A DNA stretch of 64,000 nt from Phocoena phocoena (lineage: Eukaryota > Chordata > Mammalia > Artiodactyla > Phocoenidae): contig NC_089232.1 in the NCBI RefSeq assembly GCF_963924675.1, forward strand, positions 47,718,522-47,782,521. Direction: 5' to 3'. Below, in pieces: positions 11,928 to 23,989 of this stretch (position 1 is the stretch's first letter; every line of letters starts with the position of its first letter). The position numbers were made by a program, and so were the translations under genes. The notes under the pieces were generated by a model. The model did not search any database. It was given only the letters and a program-made list of their open reading frames with translations, and was not told the DNA's origin.

Positions 11928-12869
11928 GGTGTGAGTTGTTGCCATAAGTCTCCATCTCTTTCCTGGTAAGAATATGGTGAAGTAAGCTTCAAATGGACCA
12001 GGAAAAAATCTTCCTAAGTGTTTCTTTGATTTAGGAAAATCGTATGCTGTTGCCTGACTCATACCTGATAAACTAAATCTGCTTATGACAACAGAGTACA
12101 GCTGTCTATACTGGGATGGACTAGAGCTCCCAGAGTGTATTAGAGCAAGAAATATGAAAGTATTTCCTGTGGAATAGGTGGGGGTCATGAGAAAAAGAGA
12201 GGGAGTCTGAAGCTAACTGAAGTCCTATCCAAAAGGACTTCTGCCAGAAAGTGGGAACTTCAGTAGTATTCAGGTAAGGCAGACTGTCAGAGAAACAAAA
12301 GCTAAAGGGGAGCAGTAATGGCCTGCTAGAGAAAACTGTACATTTTTTATAATACAAGAAGATTCAGTGAAAGGTTATTGGTAAAAGGAACTTAAGAATC
12401 TTTGAACCTTTGCCAGCTCTGCAAAGCACAGAGCCAACTTATAATTGCATTGATTCAAGAAGGACATTTCTTTTTCTTTCCCAAGTCCTCTGTCCCTTCA
12501 GATCTTACCCTGTAGAGATTTAAAACTGACTCTGATGCTAGAGAACCAACAAAATTTCTTCTAATGCTAGAGAAACCAACAAAGTTATACTTTTATGCAA
12601 CTTAAAGCATGACTGAGCTGGGATGGGGATTGGGAAGGGTAAGAAAAATACGTTAAATCCAATGCAAAATTTTGATTACTATCTTGGATCAAACATTCTA
12701 ATTTCTTAATTGACTATGTGTTTTAAAAGCTTAATGCAATGACTGTTGTTTATATAATAATTAACCTCAAAGTATGGGCCTTATAGAATATTTCATCTGG
12801 GTGTAGGGGAGAAGATCCCAAACATAAATATGTCAGTGAACCTACTAACTACATTTTAAAATATCCATC
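11928..12869. other. Unique sequence
   Basis: Two overlapping minus frames of 78 and 100 codons (11886-12357) have no recognisable protein features, and one runs into the SINE. There is no other signal. Confidence 0.4.
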
Positions 12870-13145
12870 TAGGACTCTGTTTGTGGTCATGGTAGTGTGA
12901 GGTGATTGGGTAATTTTCCTCTGAAGAAAATAAGTATAAAACCAGGTAAAATAATTATAAACAACTATTTCAAGACACTGGAAGATGACCAAAGACAGGT
13001 AAAAAATTTGAGAAGTGGTTGCTTATGAACAACTGCTACTGCATCATAGAAGAATGGAGCATTTGTGGACTAGGGATATTCCCATTCATTCCAGCTTAGG
13101 TTACAAAACCTCCAGCTTTACTTGAGAAGGGTAGTGGACTCAGGT

Positions 13146-13294
13146 AGGAATCCCACTCTTGGGCATATATCCAGAGAAAAACATGGTCTGAAAGGATACA
13201 TGCACCCCAATGTTCATTGCAGCACTGTTTACAATGGCCAAGACATGGAAGCAACCTAAATGTCCATTGGCAGAGGAATGGATAAAGAAGATGT

Positions 13295-13362
<68 letters not shown>

Positions 13363-13845
13363 ATGGAATATTACTCAGCCATAAAATAATGAAATAATGC
13401 CATTTGCAGCAACACAGATGGACCTAGAGATTGTCATACTGAGTGAAATAAGTCAGAGAAAGAGCAATAGAGTATGATATCACATATGTGAAATCTAAAA
13501 AAAAAAATTGATACAAATGAACTTATTTACAAAACAGAAACAGACTCAAAGACTTAGAGAGCAAACTTATGGTTACTGAGGGGAAAGGGTGTGGTGGAGA
13601 GATAGTTAGGGAGTTCGGGATTGACATGTACACACTGCCATATTTAAAATGGATAACCAACAAGGACCTACTGTATAGCATAGAGAACTCTGCTCAATAT
13701 TATGTAACAACCTAAATGGGTAAAGAATTTGAAGAATATATACATGTATGGGTATAACTGCATCACTTTGCTGTACACCTGAAACTAACACAATATTGTT
13801 AATCAACATTACTCCAATATATAATAATAAGTTAAATTAAAAAAG
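13146..13845 (+). mobile_element. LINE-1 3' end inserted in the older L1M
   Basis: It begins inside the end of ORF2 ('cactcttgggcatatatcca') and runs through 'ggaatattactcagccataa' to a 3' untranslated region with 'cctgaaactaacacaatatt' and a weak A-rich end. The 3' region differs from the copies at 9737 and 30456, so it belongs to another, probably older, subfamily. A possible short duplication (gtagtgg at 13131 and gtaggtgg at 13845) is weak. It contains a TA/CA microsatellite. Confidence 0.85.
13299..13362. repeat. (TA)n(CA)n microsatellite inside an L1
   Basis: About 19 TA units run into about 12 CA units. They sit exactly where other L1 copies in this window carry 'gcacatatatacaatggaat', so the array seems to have grown from that seed. 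The minus frames at 13096-13361 with alternating IY and CV residues are artefacts of it. Confidence 0.95.
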
Positions 13846-14152
13846 TAGGTGGCAAAAAAGCTAAAAATGTACTAAGATTGAGGAAGCAAGAGAGTCATAG
13901 AAATGTTGGAACAATAAACACTCCTGTTCACTACTGTCTAACTTCAAAATTATGTGCAAATGTAGGAGACCTCTCCCAGCTTCAGGAGAGTTTAGGATTT
14001 ATTATGCTTTTTAATTAATTTCTTAAGTGAAACATAGCCTAATCAGGAGAGAATGGAAGTCTTACTGGTTTGAGATGTCTGAGAATAACTTCTTTCTAAT
14101 TATTGGCTGATTGTGAAATTATACAGGTATCAAGGAGATCCCTAAAGAGACA

Positions 14153-14187
14153 GACACACACACACACACATACACACACACACACAG
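14153..14187. repeat. (CA)n microsatellite with one interruption
   Basis: A run of CA units is interrupted by one 'ta' step near 14170. Confidence 0.9.
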
Positions 14188-14234
14188 ATTTGACCAGAGA
14201 CATCACCGTCTTCACATCATGGGGGAGACAGTTT

Positions 14235-14310
14235 GGTTTTCTTTCTTTTAACATCTTTATTGGAGTATAATTGATTTACAATGTTGGGTTAGTTTCTGCT
14301 GTATAACAAA
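14235..14310 (-). mobile_element. Very short LINE-1 3' end insertion (about 76 bp), antisense
   Basis: 'taacatctttattggagtat' is the reversed poly-A signal region of L1, and 'tagtttctgctgtataacaa' is the reversed segment just before it. A 14-bp direct repeat with one difference (gggggaGacagttt and gggggaCacagttt) lies at 14221-14234 and 14311-14324. Reverse transcription therefore stopped after fewer than 80 bases. Confidence 0.85.
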
Positions 14311-14562
14311 GGGGGACACAGTTTTTAAAGATTAAATCCAGCTAATTTAATTACCTACTATAAAAAATAAAGCCAATAACCCTTGGTAGAACAAAAGAGA
14401 ATACAGAGACACTGCAGGATAATATCCACAATGTCTAGGTTTTAACCGAAAATTACTAGACAGGCAAAGAAATCTAGAACTATGATGCATACTCAGGAAA
14501 AAAAATGTAGTCAATAAAAACATTTCAGGTGGGCACAATGTTGAGTATAGTAGCCAAAGCTT

Positions 14563-14933
14563 GGACTTCCCTGGTGATGCAGTGGTTAAAAATCCGCCTG
14601 CCAATGCAGGGAACACAGGTTCGATCCCTGGTCCAGGAACATCCCACATGACATGGAGTAACTAAGCCCAAGCACCACAACTACTGAGCCTGCACTCTAG
14701 AGCCCACGAACCACAGCTACTGAGCCCATGCACTGCAACTACTGAAGCCTGTGTGCTGCAACTACTGAAGCCTGCACACCTAGGGCCCATGCTCCGCAAC
14801 AAGAGAAGCCACCACAATGAGAAGCCCACACACTGTAAGAATAGTAGCCCCGCCCCTGCTCACTACAACTAGAGAAAGCCCGCACGCAACAATGAAGACC
14901 CAACACAGCCAAAAACAAAACAAAAACAAAAAT
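14563..14933 (+). mobile_element. CHR-1-like SINE, long form
   Basis: The tRNA-like head starts 'ggacttccctggtgatgcag', with a B-box region 'aggttcgatccctgg' near 14618. The long body has repeated 'aactactgaagcctg' units (three imperfect copies between 14670 and 14775), and the A/C-rich tail ends near 14933. The head is more diverged than in the CHR-2 copies and I found no clean flanking duplication. The minus frame of 155 codons at 14739-15206 is a shadow spanning this SINE and the L1M. Confidence 0.85.
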
Positions 14934-15215
14934 CTGCCCAATCTTCCAAGCAGATGTTATAAATATGTTCAAACAATTAAAGAAAAATATACAAATAATG
15001 AGTAAACAGGCATGCAATCTCAACAGAGAAATGGAAACCAAGAAACAAATTGACGTTCTAGAGCTAAAAACTAAATTAACTGAAATGAATATTTCATTAC
15101 ATGCATGGCTCAACAGCAGATTTAAGATGGCAGAATATAGGGTCAGTATACTTGAATACAGATCAATAGAAATTATCAATTCAGCAGGAACAGAGCCCAA
15201 ATTCACTGCTTATAT

Positions 15216-16485
15216 AATGAAAATCCCTCATATATGTAACCAGTCATTCATTGGCTATCCTAAATTCCAAAATTATCAGATCTCTCCACAATTCGGCAAT
15301 TTTGTTTCTTTATTTCCTGTTTTACACACATATTAAAAAATCAGTAGGAAGGAGAATACATCTTACCTTAAAGCCTAAAAAAGACTTTCTAGTCATTGTT
15401 GATATTCCACAAATTGTAATTCTCTTTGTTGTTCTATTTATATGACTATTTTCTATAACTCTATGTTGAAATTAAACCTGGTGTCAAAAGAAAAAAAAGT
15501 CAATGAATACAAACTCCTAGACAATAAATTTGTCTTAGCCATTTTTCCTAATTTGCATAGGAGTTCATGGAAAGCAGCTCATCATTGTAAAATAACACTC
15601 AGAGCTAAATCTTCAGAGTAATAGAGAACTATAATTTAGAAAATGGTGTCATATACGTAGTTCTAATGAAAAGAAATCCATTAACTATATTTTTATAATT
15701 CATTGAGGTTCATAAAGTTTAAGTAAAAAAGCCATGGGTTATTTGAAGGTTTCTCACCATTTGTAGCTTCAGGGTCACATTAAGGATGTTGTCCATTGAA
15801 GTACTACATGGATGTTCTAAGAGTATTCATTCAATATATTTTCAGTACAATAAATGTGAATGAATTAGGATAACTGCTGAAGAACTAGTCTATCGCATTG
15901 ATTCAGCACCTAAAACTCTGACCTTTGATCATTATTTTCTTTTTCATATGATAGTTTAATCTCTTTCCAAAATTTTACTGGGTCATAAAACAACTCTAAT
16001 TATCAGTACCTTCTCAATAAGACATATAATTGATGTAAATTCAAGTGTCACCATGCTAATAAATATATCTCAAATTCTGATTTTTTTACAACATATAAAT
16101 ATGCTTGGAATCCAACCAAGCAGATATTTTGCTTGGTGGACTTAATCAGGTGATCAACATGCTTTTATTAAGGGCTTACTATGTGAATTGATAAGTTACT
16201 TTCTCATTAAAATGACTAATTTGCATGATAGTATCAACAAAGTCTACCTGAGATAATTGTCTTCTATTTCATAACAGAAAAGTAAGATCCCATTCAGAAA
16301 TAGCCAATATTAATGCAGATTACTTCTTTTTGCTGTTTGTTGTTTAGGGATGGTGGTTAGGGAAGAAAGATTTTAAAATCTAGGGTAATGAAGGTTACAG
16401 TTTACCTTCAATTTTAAGAAAATGTTTGAACCATTATAATATTTAGTTTTCCTGTCGAATTGTATGTGGAAATTAAGGAAGGTGT
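15216..16485. other. Mostly unique sequence
   Basis: No gene seen. A weak MIR/L2-like phrase, 'gcttttattaagggcttact', occurs near 16161. Confidence 0.4.
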
Positions 16486-16705
16486 ATTACATACACTCTG
16501 TTTGTGTTAGGTACTTTGCTTATGCTGTTTCATTCTTCACAACTCTATGAGATTGGTGTGATTATCTTTAATTTATAGGTAAAGCTACTGAAATTAAGTG
16601 GTTAAGAGTTGAAGTATTAAGAACTAAAATATTTTATGCAAAGTCAAGCAGCTTGGTACATAGTGTATGCAAGAATGAAACCAACATCTGTCCAAAGTCC
16701 ATGCA
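16486..16705 (-). repeat. MIR SINE remnant
   Basis: The order 'gttaggtactttgcttatgc', 'cattcttcacaactctatga', then 'ttataggtaaagctactgaa' is that of a MIR on the minus strand, diverged. Confidence 0.55.
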
Positions 16706-16909
16706 AACAAAGAATTCAGGGTTTCCGGTTAGCAACATGTTTCAATTAATTACACCTAAGGACCATTTTGTTGTAAAATTTCACTTTTAAAGACTATGCT
16801 ATTAAGGGAGATTTAGAAATTTTGTAAATTAAATATTTTCTTTAGTATTGGACTGCAAATATTCTAACTATGACAAAAGGTGTATCTTTTCTCCATCACC
16901 AGCATGATA

Positions 16910-17015
16910 GCATATATTGCCCTATTTTAAAAGGGAAAACTAAGATATAGTGCTATATCAGTAACCTTGCTCAAGGTGACAAAGCAAGTGTGCCCTGTAG
17001 GCAAGATTAGAACTT
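16910..17015 (-). repeat. MIR SINE remnant
   Basis: 'aaaagggaaaactaagatat' followed by 'ccttgctcaaggtgacaaag' and 'ggcaagattagaactt' matches the MIR core on the minus strand. Confidence 0.6.
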
Positions 17016-18929
17016 GTTTCCATTTTCCAAGAGGTATGATTGTGTCCTTTTTCTCTAAACATGCAAGCTTTATTTTGGCATGTCTTGACATTTGGCCATT
17101 TACATTCTTTGCTACATGCTTTGTTGCCTTGGATGTGTTTAATTTCCCCTTGATGTCTCAGAAGAGAGCAACTTAAAAAAAGTAGCTTAATAACTCATTC
17201 AAATAAATGCTTATTTATTTCAATTTGTGACATTCTATTTAAACAAATTTTCTGTTTTGTTTACCTAAATGTGTTATTGTTAAAATACACACCTGCCTTT
17301 GCTTCAGTGTGGGATGCTTTAGATACACTGCCTGTCCAAGTATATTTATATTCTTGTATATTTGAAGCCTCACACCTCACTACACACTAAACAGCTTATA
17401 GAAACAGCATCCTACTCATGTGGGGCCTAGATATTAGCTCTTCAACAACAATGCAGTCTATGATTATTTATTTAATATAACTTATTTATAATCTATGTAG
17501 TTCTGCCTTGTTAAAGAAGTCTCAGTCCTCTTAGAAGCAAGGTTGCCATTTTAAAATAGAGCATCTTTGTGTTTTCAGAATCTCTCAAATTACATGGATA
17601 TGGCTTGATTGCTTGCTCCTTTAAAAAAAGAAATTATTTTCTGTACTGACTGAACAATTTTTTAAGCAAAATCTCCCTCTCCAAAGGGAAATATCATTGA
17701 ATTATTGCTTCCCTCCACCCTCAAGGGGTAGGAAGAAGGATAGGAAGGGTTTAGGGTGAAAGTAGGATTACTAGTGCCTACAAATTGAGCCTGTTAATGG
17801 AAAAGACTTCTCATCCATAGCTACAGTCCCACTAGTGTAACAACATAATTAGCTTTGGAGTTTTAGTAATTACCAACTGAATTCCTAAGAAAAACAGTCT
17901 TGAAATTGCTGATGTGCAATCACAAAGAAAATTGTAAAGTTTCCTGTTTAAATTTATGTCAGCTCATAAACAGAAATATTGGTCAAAAATTTTGTGAAGA
18001 AAGACTAAGCTTGAAAAAAAAAATCTCTAATTTCAGAAATCTTTCAGCAGTTTCTCTATAGAGCTTCAAGTCAACAATTCCATACCCCTATAGCCTCTCA
18101 CCATTTGCAGCCACATTTGGAACACTGGGGCCATTAAATTAAACAAACTCAATCTGCTCAACCCTGTCCATTCCCATGACTCATTTTGACATGTGCCTCT
18201 GGTCTGAGATTCAACCTCCTGCTCCTTTATCCTTGTTTTTCATAATTACTACCTTAGGCCCAAACTTCAAGATATTTCATTCTGTACTAAGGAGTGTAAT
18301 ACAAATATATATATTTACACATTTATACATACACATATATATGTATATTTTTAATCCAACAGAATGAAGTTACTAATCCTCATATTAGTTCTTAACTTGC
18401 TATGTGACCATGGTTAAATAACATATCTTGACCAGAGTTTTATTTTCCAAATTCCAAGGGTATACTTCCTGTTTTATAAAATGTATTTGATAAACTATAC
18501 TGTATTATTCATAATATTGATCAGCTCTAACTGTAAGTAAATTCACCCATGCTGCTTTCTCTCATAACACATATCTCTGACAAACTTAACGCTTGTTCTA
18601 TCGAGAAGAAACTCCACCATATAGTCAGTCATTTTTCCCTTACCTTCTTTCTTGAACTGAAGCCTAAAATATCTTGGTGACACTGTTTACCTCAAACTAC
18701 TGTCTAAGATCTCACTTTCCGCTCTGCCACAATCACACTTTGTACTGTGCATCCAATTAACAGAATGAGGAGGAAAGTTTAGCACACTCTTGTTCCTTTC
18801 TGAAGGACAGAACTAATGATTCTTAAACAGCTTTCTTTATTCAGAAATCAGTGAACTTTCTCCTTATCATTTCCTTTATTTTCTTGCTACTATCATCAAA
18901 AAATGTTGTTGACATTATTGTAGGACACA
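17016..18929. other. Unique AT-rich sequence
   Basis: No gene recognised. A low-complexity TA-rich run lies at 18303-18352. A weak MIR-like phrase, 'cttgctatgtgaccatggtt', occurs near 18396. Confidence 0.4.
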
Positions 18930-18939
18930 TACATTAATC

Positions 18940-19335
18940 TAGGACCAAGGCACTCATTTCTCCAACTTGCCCAGAATGTTAGCTGCTAGTAGTTCACGGC
19001 TGAGTCCCTCTCCAGGAAAAGCCCACATTGGAAGAAAGCTGCCTCAATCAAGGTTACACTTCTCTCAAAATTTATGCGTGGAATAACTGGTTGAGGTTCA
19101 GGGACTGTGGCATGGTTCCTTGACTTTATTCAGAAAAACTCTCAAGAGCCTTCCCAACCCCAGTAGTATCCAAGGGGTCAGTTGAGGCCACTTTTACATC
19201 TACATCTCAGTTCAGCTACTCCTACTCAGTTCTGCATTCTGCATCCCTGACAGACGGTATTACTGAGATCATGCCCCAGTAAACACCCTGCGCACAAATA
19301 TCAAAGTCTGTTTTCCAGAGAACCAAATTCATGAT
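18940..19335 (+). repeat. Possible 5' LTR of the ERVL-class remnant
   Basis: Near 19228 'cagttctgcattctgcatcc' leads into 'ccccagtaaacaccctgcgc' and 'aaagtctgttttccagagaa', an arrangement typical of the 3' end of ERVL-type LTRs (a polyadenylation-type region and then a short terminal segment). The left edge is unclear. Confidence 0.4.
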
Positions 19336-21539
19336 ATTTAGTACTGGAAATGGTCTTAGGAAGCAGCCTCTGGAATGGGATATAGGTTCTGGGTCACTAA
19401 CTGGCTGGCAATGAGGATGCCATCACTGATTAGATGGAGCACTGATTGCCCTTAGCATACATTTGCGATGCAATATTAGCAAGATCACTAGTAGTAAACT
19501 AGGATGGGATACTAGAGGGTCAAAATGCACCAATAAAAAGTTTGAGGAAATTAATAAGTAGGCATACTATGGAATCCTTGTTGCCTTAAAAACAAAAACA
19601 AAACAAAAACATTGAAAGGCCTGGGGTAATTGATCACCAATACAAGGCTAGGTGGGAAAGCCAGAAGGACTCATTCCAGCTTTTTAAAAGATTCTCTCTT
19701 CTATAGCAAGGGACAGAAAACAAACAAACAAAAACAGGCTGAGGATTAGTTCCAGAACTTAATTGTAAGTGTAGCAGAGCTCCAGAAAAGATTGAATTCT
19801 CAACCCTGACATGTCTGTTATGCTAAGATTGGGTCCTGGATTTCGAAGGACCTATGGCTTTGCATGGAGATAGCTGAGATCATGCACCTGAAACTCATTA
19901 ATCCTCAGATTCTTCTGAACCTCTGGGGCTATAGAAGTAGTTCATCCTCCTTGTGAAAGGCTAGAGTTTCCTCCACTTGCTTAAAAATAGTACAGAGGCT
20001 GTTATTTGTCTGACAAGAATATATGTATCTTCTTCCTACTGCTTAAGATCAACTGTCACCCCTCCTTCTGGCTCCAGACTAATAACTAAGTTCTTAATGA
20101 CTAATAACTAAGATCAATTCACAGGTCATCAGGGAAATACTGAGCCTTTGAAGGGAAAGGTTGTTACGTGCTGAAGGATTCCAGGACCCAGCTATCATGT
20201 ACTAGCAGGAAACAGTAAAGTACATATGGGACTGGATCCTCAGTATACTGAATAAAGGTAAAGGAACAGAAATTTAAATATGGAAGATTATATCAATAGA
20301 AGAGCAGTCTCCTGAGATATAGCATTTAACATCCTGGAAGGGACCCTGAGAGATAATACCAATAAACACACTGCTATGTTGCTTCTTCCACATTCAGAAA
20401 AGTCAATGACTCACATTAAATGAAACAGAAATGTGGGAAAAACTGTTAGAAACAACGGAGAGGGAATCAAAATTCTCAAAGAATTGCACATGATAGTATG
20501 AATATACTACATAATGGCCCAAAATCTCACTAGGCAACTGTTTTGAGATAGGATCACGATAGTGCTGCATTTACCAAAGCAATAAGGAATACTCTGATTT
20601 AAAAAATGCACTGGCATTTTTTAAGAGCTCAGTCAGTGGTGACTGTCTCTGCAAGCAAACATTAAAGCAGGTGACATGGCTATAGACCTAGCTTCCCAAT
20701 AATAAGAATGTTAGGATTTCAAAATAATAGAAGCCACTTGGTGGTGCTTAATAATTGGAAGCAAGATAGGTGCAATTATTGTTTTGAGCAGCAGGTCAGA
20801 GTAGAAGTCAGAAGGGCCTTAATTGCAGAGAGCTATAGAAATATTTAGTAGAAAATTCCACTCCTAGGAACAAGATAGATGGTCAACAAAGTTATTGACT
20901 CATCTATACACCCTGAATAAATCAATGACTGATTATCAGGAAGTGAAGACATCTACTCCAATAAAGTTTTGATCTCCTGCCGAGTTTCCAGACATGGGCC
21001 AGCTCTCAGAATCCATTGGCCAATTGGGAAGAGGGACCTGCATAAACATGGTAGGTGTATATATAACAATTATGCCATAGTGTCATATAGACTTTTACTC
21101 AGATACCCATACACTAGAGAACAGGGGGACTCAGACATTTTGAGGACCATTGGACACAGGGTCTGATATGTGGAAATATAAGACATCATCACAGAAACCT
21201 TGTTAGAATGGAAGTTTATGGAGACCAAGTAATAAATGGAGTCTAGAATGAGGTCCAATTCACACTGGGTCTACTAGGTCTAGTGGTCATTTTCAAGATA
21301 CCTGAATGTATATTGGAAAGGACATCTTTGGTGGTTGGCTGAACCTTCACATTGGTTCCCTGGCTCCTGAAGGACAAGGTAGGCAAGACCAAGTGAAGGC
21401 CCTTGAAACTTCCCTCTACTCCTGAACAAGATTTTTAGTCAAATACAACGTCACATCCCAAGAGAAGAATGCAGAAGTAGTATTTACCATTATATATCTG
21501 TTTAATTCACCAATCATGTCTCTACAAGAATAAGTTGGA

Positions 21540-22890
21540 TCATAGAGAATGACATTAGACTGCTCATCCCCAACCAAATAATAGGCCCAATTGCAGTTGT
21601 GATACCAGATATCTTTGCTAGAACATATAAATGCATTCTTAGGTGCATGGTATATTGCTATTGATCTGGCATATGTACTCTTTTTTCATACCTATCAAAA
21701 TGAGGACCATAGGTAGTTCACGTTTATATGGAAAAGGCAAGAAATATATTTCTGGTCTTTTTCTTAGGCTCCTATACTCTCTCAAAATGTAGTTCAAAAG
21801 AACTGGAATAACCTAGATATTTTGCAGAGTGGCATATTGGTCCACTATATTGAAGACGCTATGTTAACCAAGCCAAATGATCAAAAAGTGGTAAGTATAT
21901 TGGAGGCTTTGATAAGAAACCTGAGCTCCATAGAGTGTTCTGTCATATCAGTGAAATTTTTAGTTCAGTTGTCTAGGATGTCCTAGGATGTCTACTCTCA
22001 CAGTAAATGACAAATTATAGCAGCTCACAATTCCCATCAATAAGAAGAAAGCACATCACCTATTAGGACTTTTCAGACTAAATGGAGGCAGCATATTCCA
22101 CACTTGAGAATATTTCTCCAACACATTTATTGAAAGTGTAGGAAGGCTGCCAGTTTGGAGACCCAGAGGAGGAGAGGGCCTGGCAGTAGGTTCATGGTTT
22201 GATAAAAGCCACCCTGTCACATAGGTGGACATTGTGGCAGTTCTACAGTGTTGTTTTAGAGGAATCTGAGCTATGGGGAGTTATAGCAAGGCCCAAAAAT
22301 AGAATCACAATTTAGAGCTCCAGGGTTCTTTAGCAAAGGTGTTTTATACACCTGGGCCCAGGTAGAAACAGAACACCTGGTCATGGAACATCAAATGACC
22401 ATCCAGTCAGAGTTACTCATTTTGATCCAAGTCATAAATATGGTCAGGCCCAGAAGCAATCCATTGTAAGATGGATGTGGGACATCAAGGATGAGGCATG
22501 AGCAGCATCAGAAGTAGGCTGCACGAGAAAATAGCCAAATTCCTCATGTTACCCACTGTCACTCTAGTGCCTCCCCATGAGTGCATACCTTGCAGTCACA
22601 AGCGAGCACAGAAAGGAATGCATGAGGCTTGATTCATGGATGACTCAGAATAATAGGTGTACGTAAATCTAACATGTACTGCTGCTACACTCTGGTCCCA
22701 ATCAGTGGTTGCCTTGAAAAGGAGTGGTGAGAGGCAAGCCTCCCAGTGGCAGAACTTGAGGTGGTACACTTGGTCCTCTAATTTGAATGGAAATAAAAGT
22801 GGACATATGGGCAGTGGCAAATGATTTGGCAGGTTAGTCAGAGGCCTACAAAGAAGGAGATTGGAAGATTGAGGATAAGGACATCTACTT
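21540..22890 (+). pseudogene. ERVL-class pol remnant (reverse transcriptase to RNase H)
   Basis: A conceptual reading in shifting frames gives a reverse transcriptase motif-A-like stretch near 21655-21690 (AIDLAYVLFFIPI). At about 21838-21870 comes the catalytic region HYIEDAMLT, in which the usual second catalytic position reads E instead of D. A thumb/connection-like segment, HHLLGLFRLNGG, follows near 22056. An RNase H-like region near 22630-22830 includes WQNLRWYTW. Protein-level similarity is weak but the order is right for pol. Several stops and frameshifts separate the pieces, so the gene is dead. There is no integrase or envelope region that I can see. Confidence 0.6.
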
Positions 22891-22990
22891 CAGTGACTTC
22901 CTCTGGAAGAGTCTCTATTCAGGAAGCAATGGAGAAAACCTAAAATCTGAAACTGTGAAATCTACAGATAGTTTGTCAATAATAGGAACA

Positions 22991-23610
22991 ATTTGGGAAT
23001 TCCCTCTTTGTGACTAGAATATAAAAAATAGTGAAAATGTATAAATATCCAAGGGAAAGTTAGAATAGATCCTTCACTCAATCCTAGGAAAGTTTGACAG
23101 TGATGAGCTCTTAGTTGGGGAATCCAGAATGTTTATGACATTAAAAGAGTATGTCTACGAATGAATAGTTTTAAGACCCTAAAGAAAGGTGCAAAGAAGA
23201 GGAGATAAACTAATAGGAGGGGAGGAAGAAGGCAGGGTCCTAATAAATCAAGTATAGACCTGGATTAAATGTTGGATTGATGACAGACTATTTTTGTTAT
23301 TTGATTACATCTGGTGAGCTATGTTGAATAACATGAATAGGTTTAACTTGAGATACGGACTAGAATTGCAGTTCTTAAAAGTCCCCATTGCAGTTAAATA
23401 ACATGATTAAGCCCTTTTCAGAGACTTTTGTTAAGAGCTGAACTGTCAATATATCAAGGCCCAAGAGGACACAAGAGAAACAAATACTCTGTGAAGAGAA
23501 CAATCTTTAACTGTAGAAAGAGTCCCCCGATATGCTCTCATTCCTTCCCAAAGGAAGGCATCACAGCCCTGAATATTTCTAGACTTGGTACCTTAGAACT
23601 TGGGAATAAG
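22991..23610. other. Unassigned sequence between provirus remnant and L1
   Basis: It could include further decayed retroviral sequence. I see no motif that shows it. The 75-codon frame at 23428-23655 runs into the L1 tail. Confidence 0.35.
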
Positions 23611-23989
23611 AATTTTAATTTTTTTTGGTGTTTTTTTTTTAAACATCTTTATTGAGGTGTAATTGCTTTACATTGTTGTGTTAGTTTCTGCTGTATAACA
23701 AAGTGAATCAGCTATATGTATACATATATCCCCATATCCCCTCCCTCTTGTGTCTCCCTCCCACTCTCCATATCCCACCCCTCTAGGTGGTCACAAAGCA
23801 TGGAGCTGATATTCCTGTGCTATGCGGATGCTTCCCACTAGCTGTTTTACATTTGGTACTGTATACATGTCACTGCCACTGTCTCAATTCATCTCAACTT
23901 ACCCTTCCCCTTCCCCGTGTCCTCAAGTCCATTCTCTACATCCGCGTCTTTATTCCTGTCCTGCCCCAAGGTTCTTCAGAGCCTTTTTT

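Larger units (their letters stand above)
12870..15215 (+). mobile_element. Old L1M 5' half, broken up by later insertions
   Basis: Segments outside the younger insertions read as the 5' region and ORF1-like part of an ancient L1. These are 'aggactctgtttgtggtcat' near 12871, 'tgttcactactgtctaactt' near 13926, 'ggttttaaccgaaaattact' near 14437, and a continuous frame at 14965-15200 with residues LELKTKLTEMNISLHAWLNS, followed by an arginine- and glutamate-rich helix-like stretch. The last part resembles the coiled-coil portion of L1 ORF1. Removal of the insertions at 13146-13845, 14235-14310 and 14563-14933 restores the order of these segments. The start and end are approximate, and the family assignment rests on memory of L1M 5' consensus order. 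Confidence 0.6.
18930..22990 (+). mobile_element. Decayed ERVL-class endogenous retrovirus remnant
   Basis: This is an ancient retroviral copy, broken throughout. The left part looks like an LTR end (separate entry). Next comes a gag/protease-equivalent stretch with no readable frame, then a pol region whose reverse transcriptase and RNase H parts can be followed across several frames. Composition is less AT-rich than the flanks. I see no env and no clear 3' LTR. Stops and frameshifts occur every few dozen codons, so no product is possible. The class is inferred from pol motif order. A HERV16/LTR16-like group is my best guess, but the subfamily is uncertain and both edges are approximate. Confidence 0.6.

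Noticed and set aside
13096..13361. Minus frames with alternating IY/CV residues
   Set aside because: Translation of the TA/CA microsatellite.
14665..14775. Tandem repeat array of 'actgaagcctg' units
   Set aside because: These are internal repeats normal to the long CHR-1-type SINE body, also seen at 9478-9530.
14739..15206. 155-codon minus-strand frame with hydrophobic residues
   Set aside because: It spans a CHR-1 SINE and an old L1M in antisense. The residues are those of reversed SINE text.
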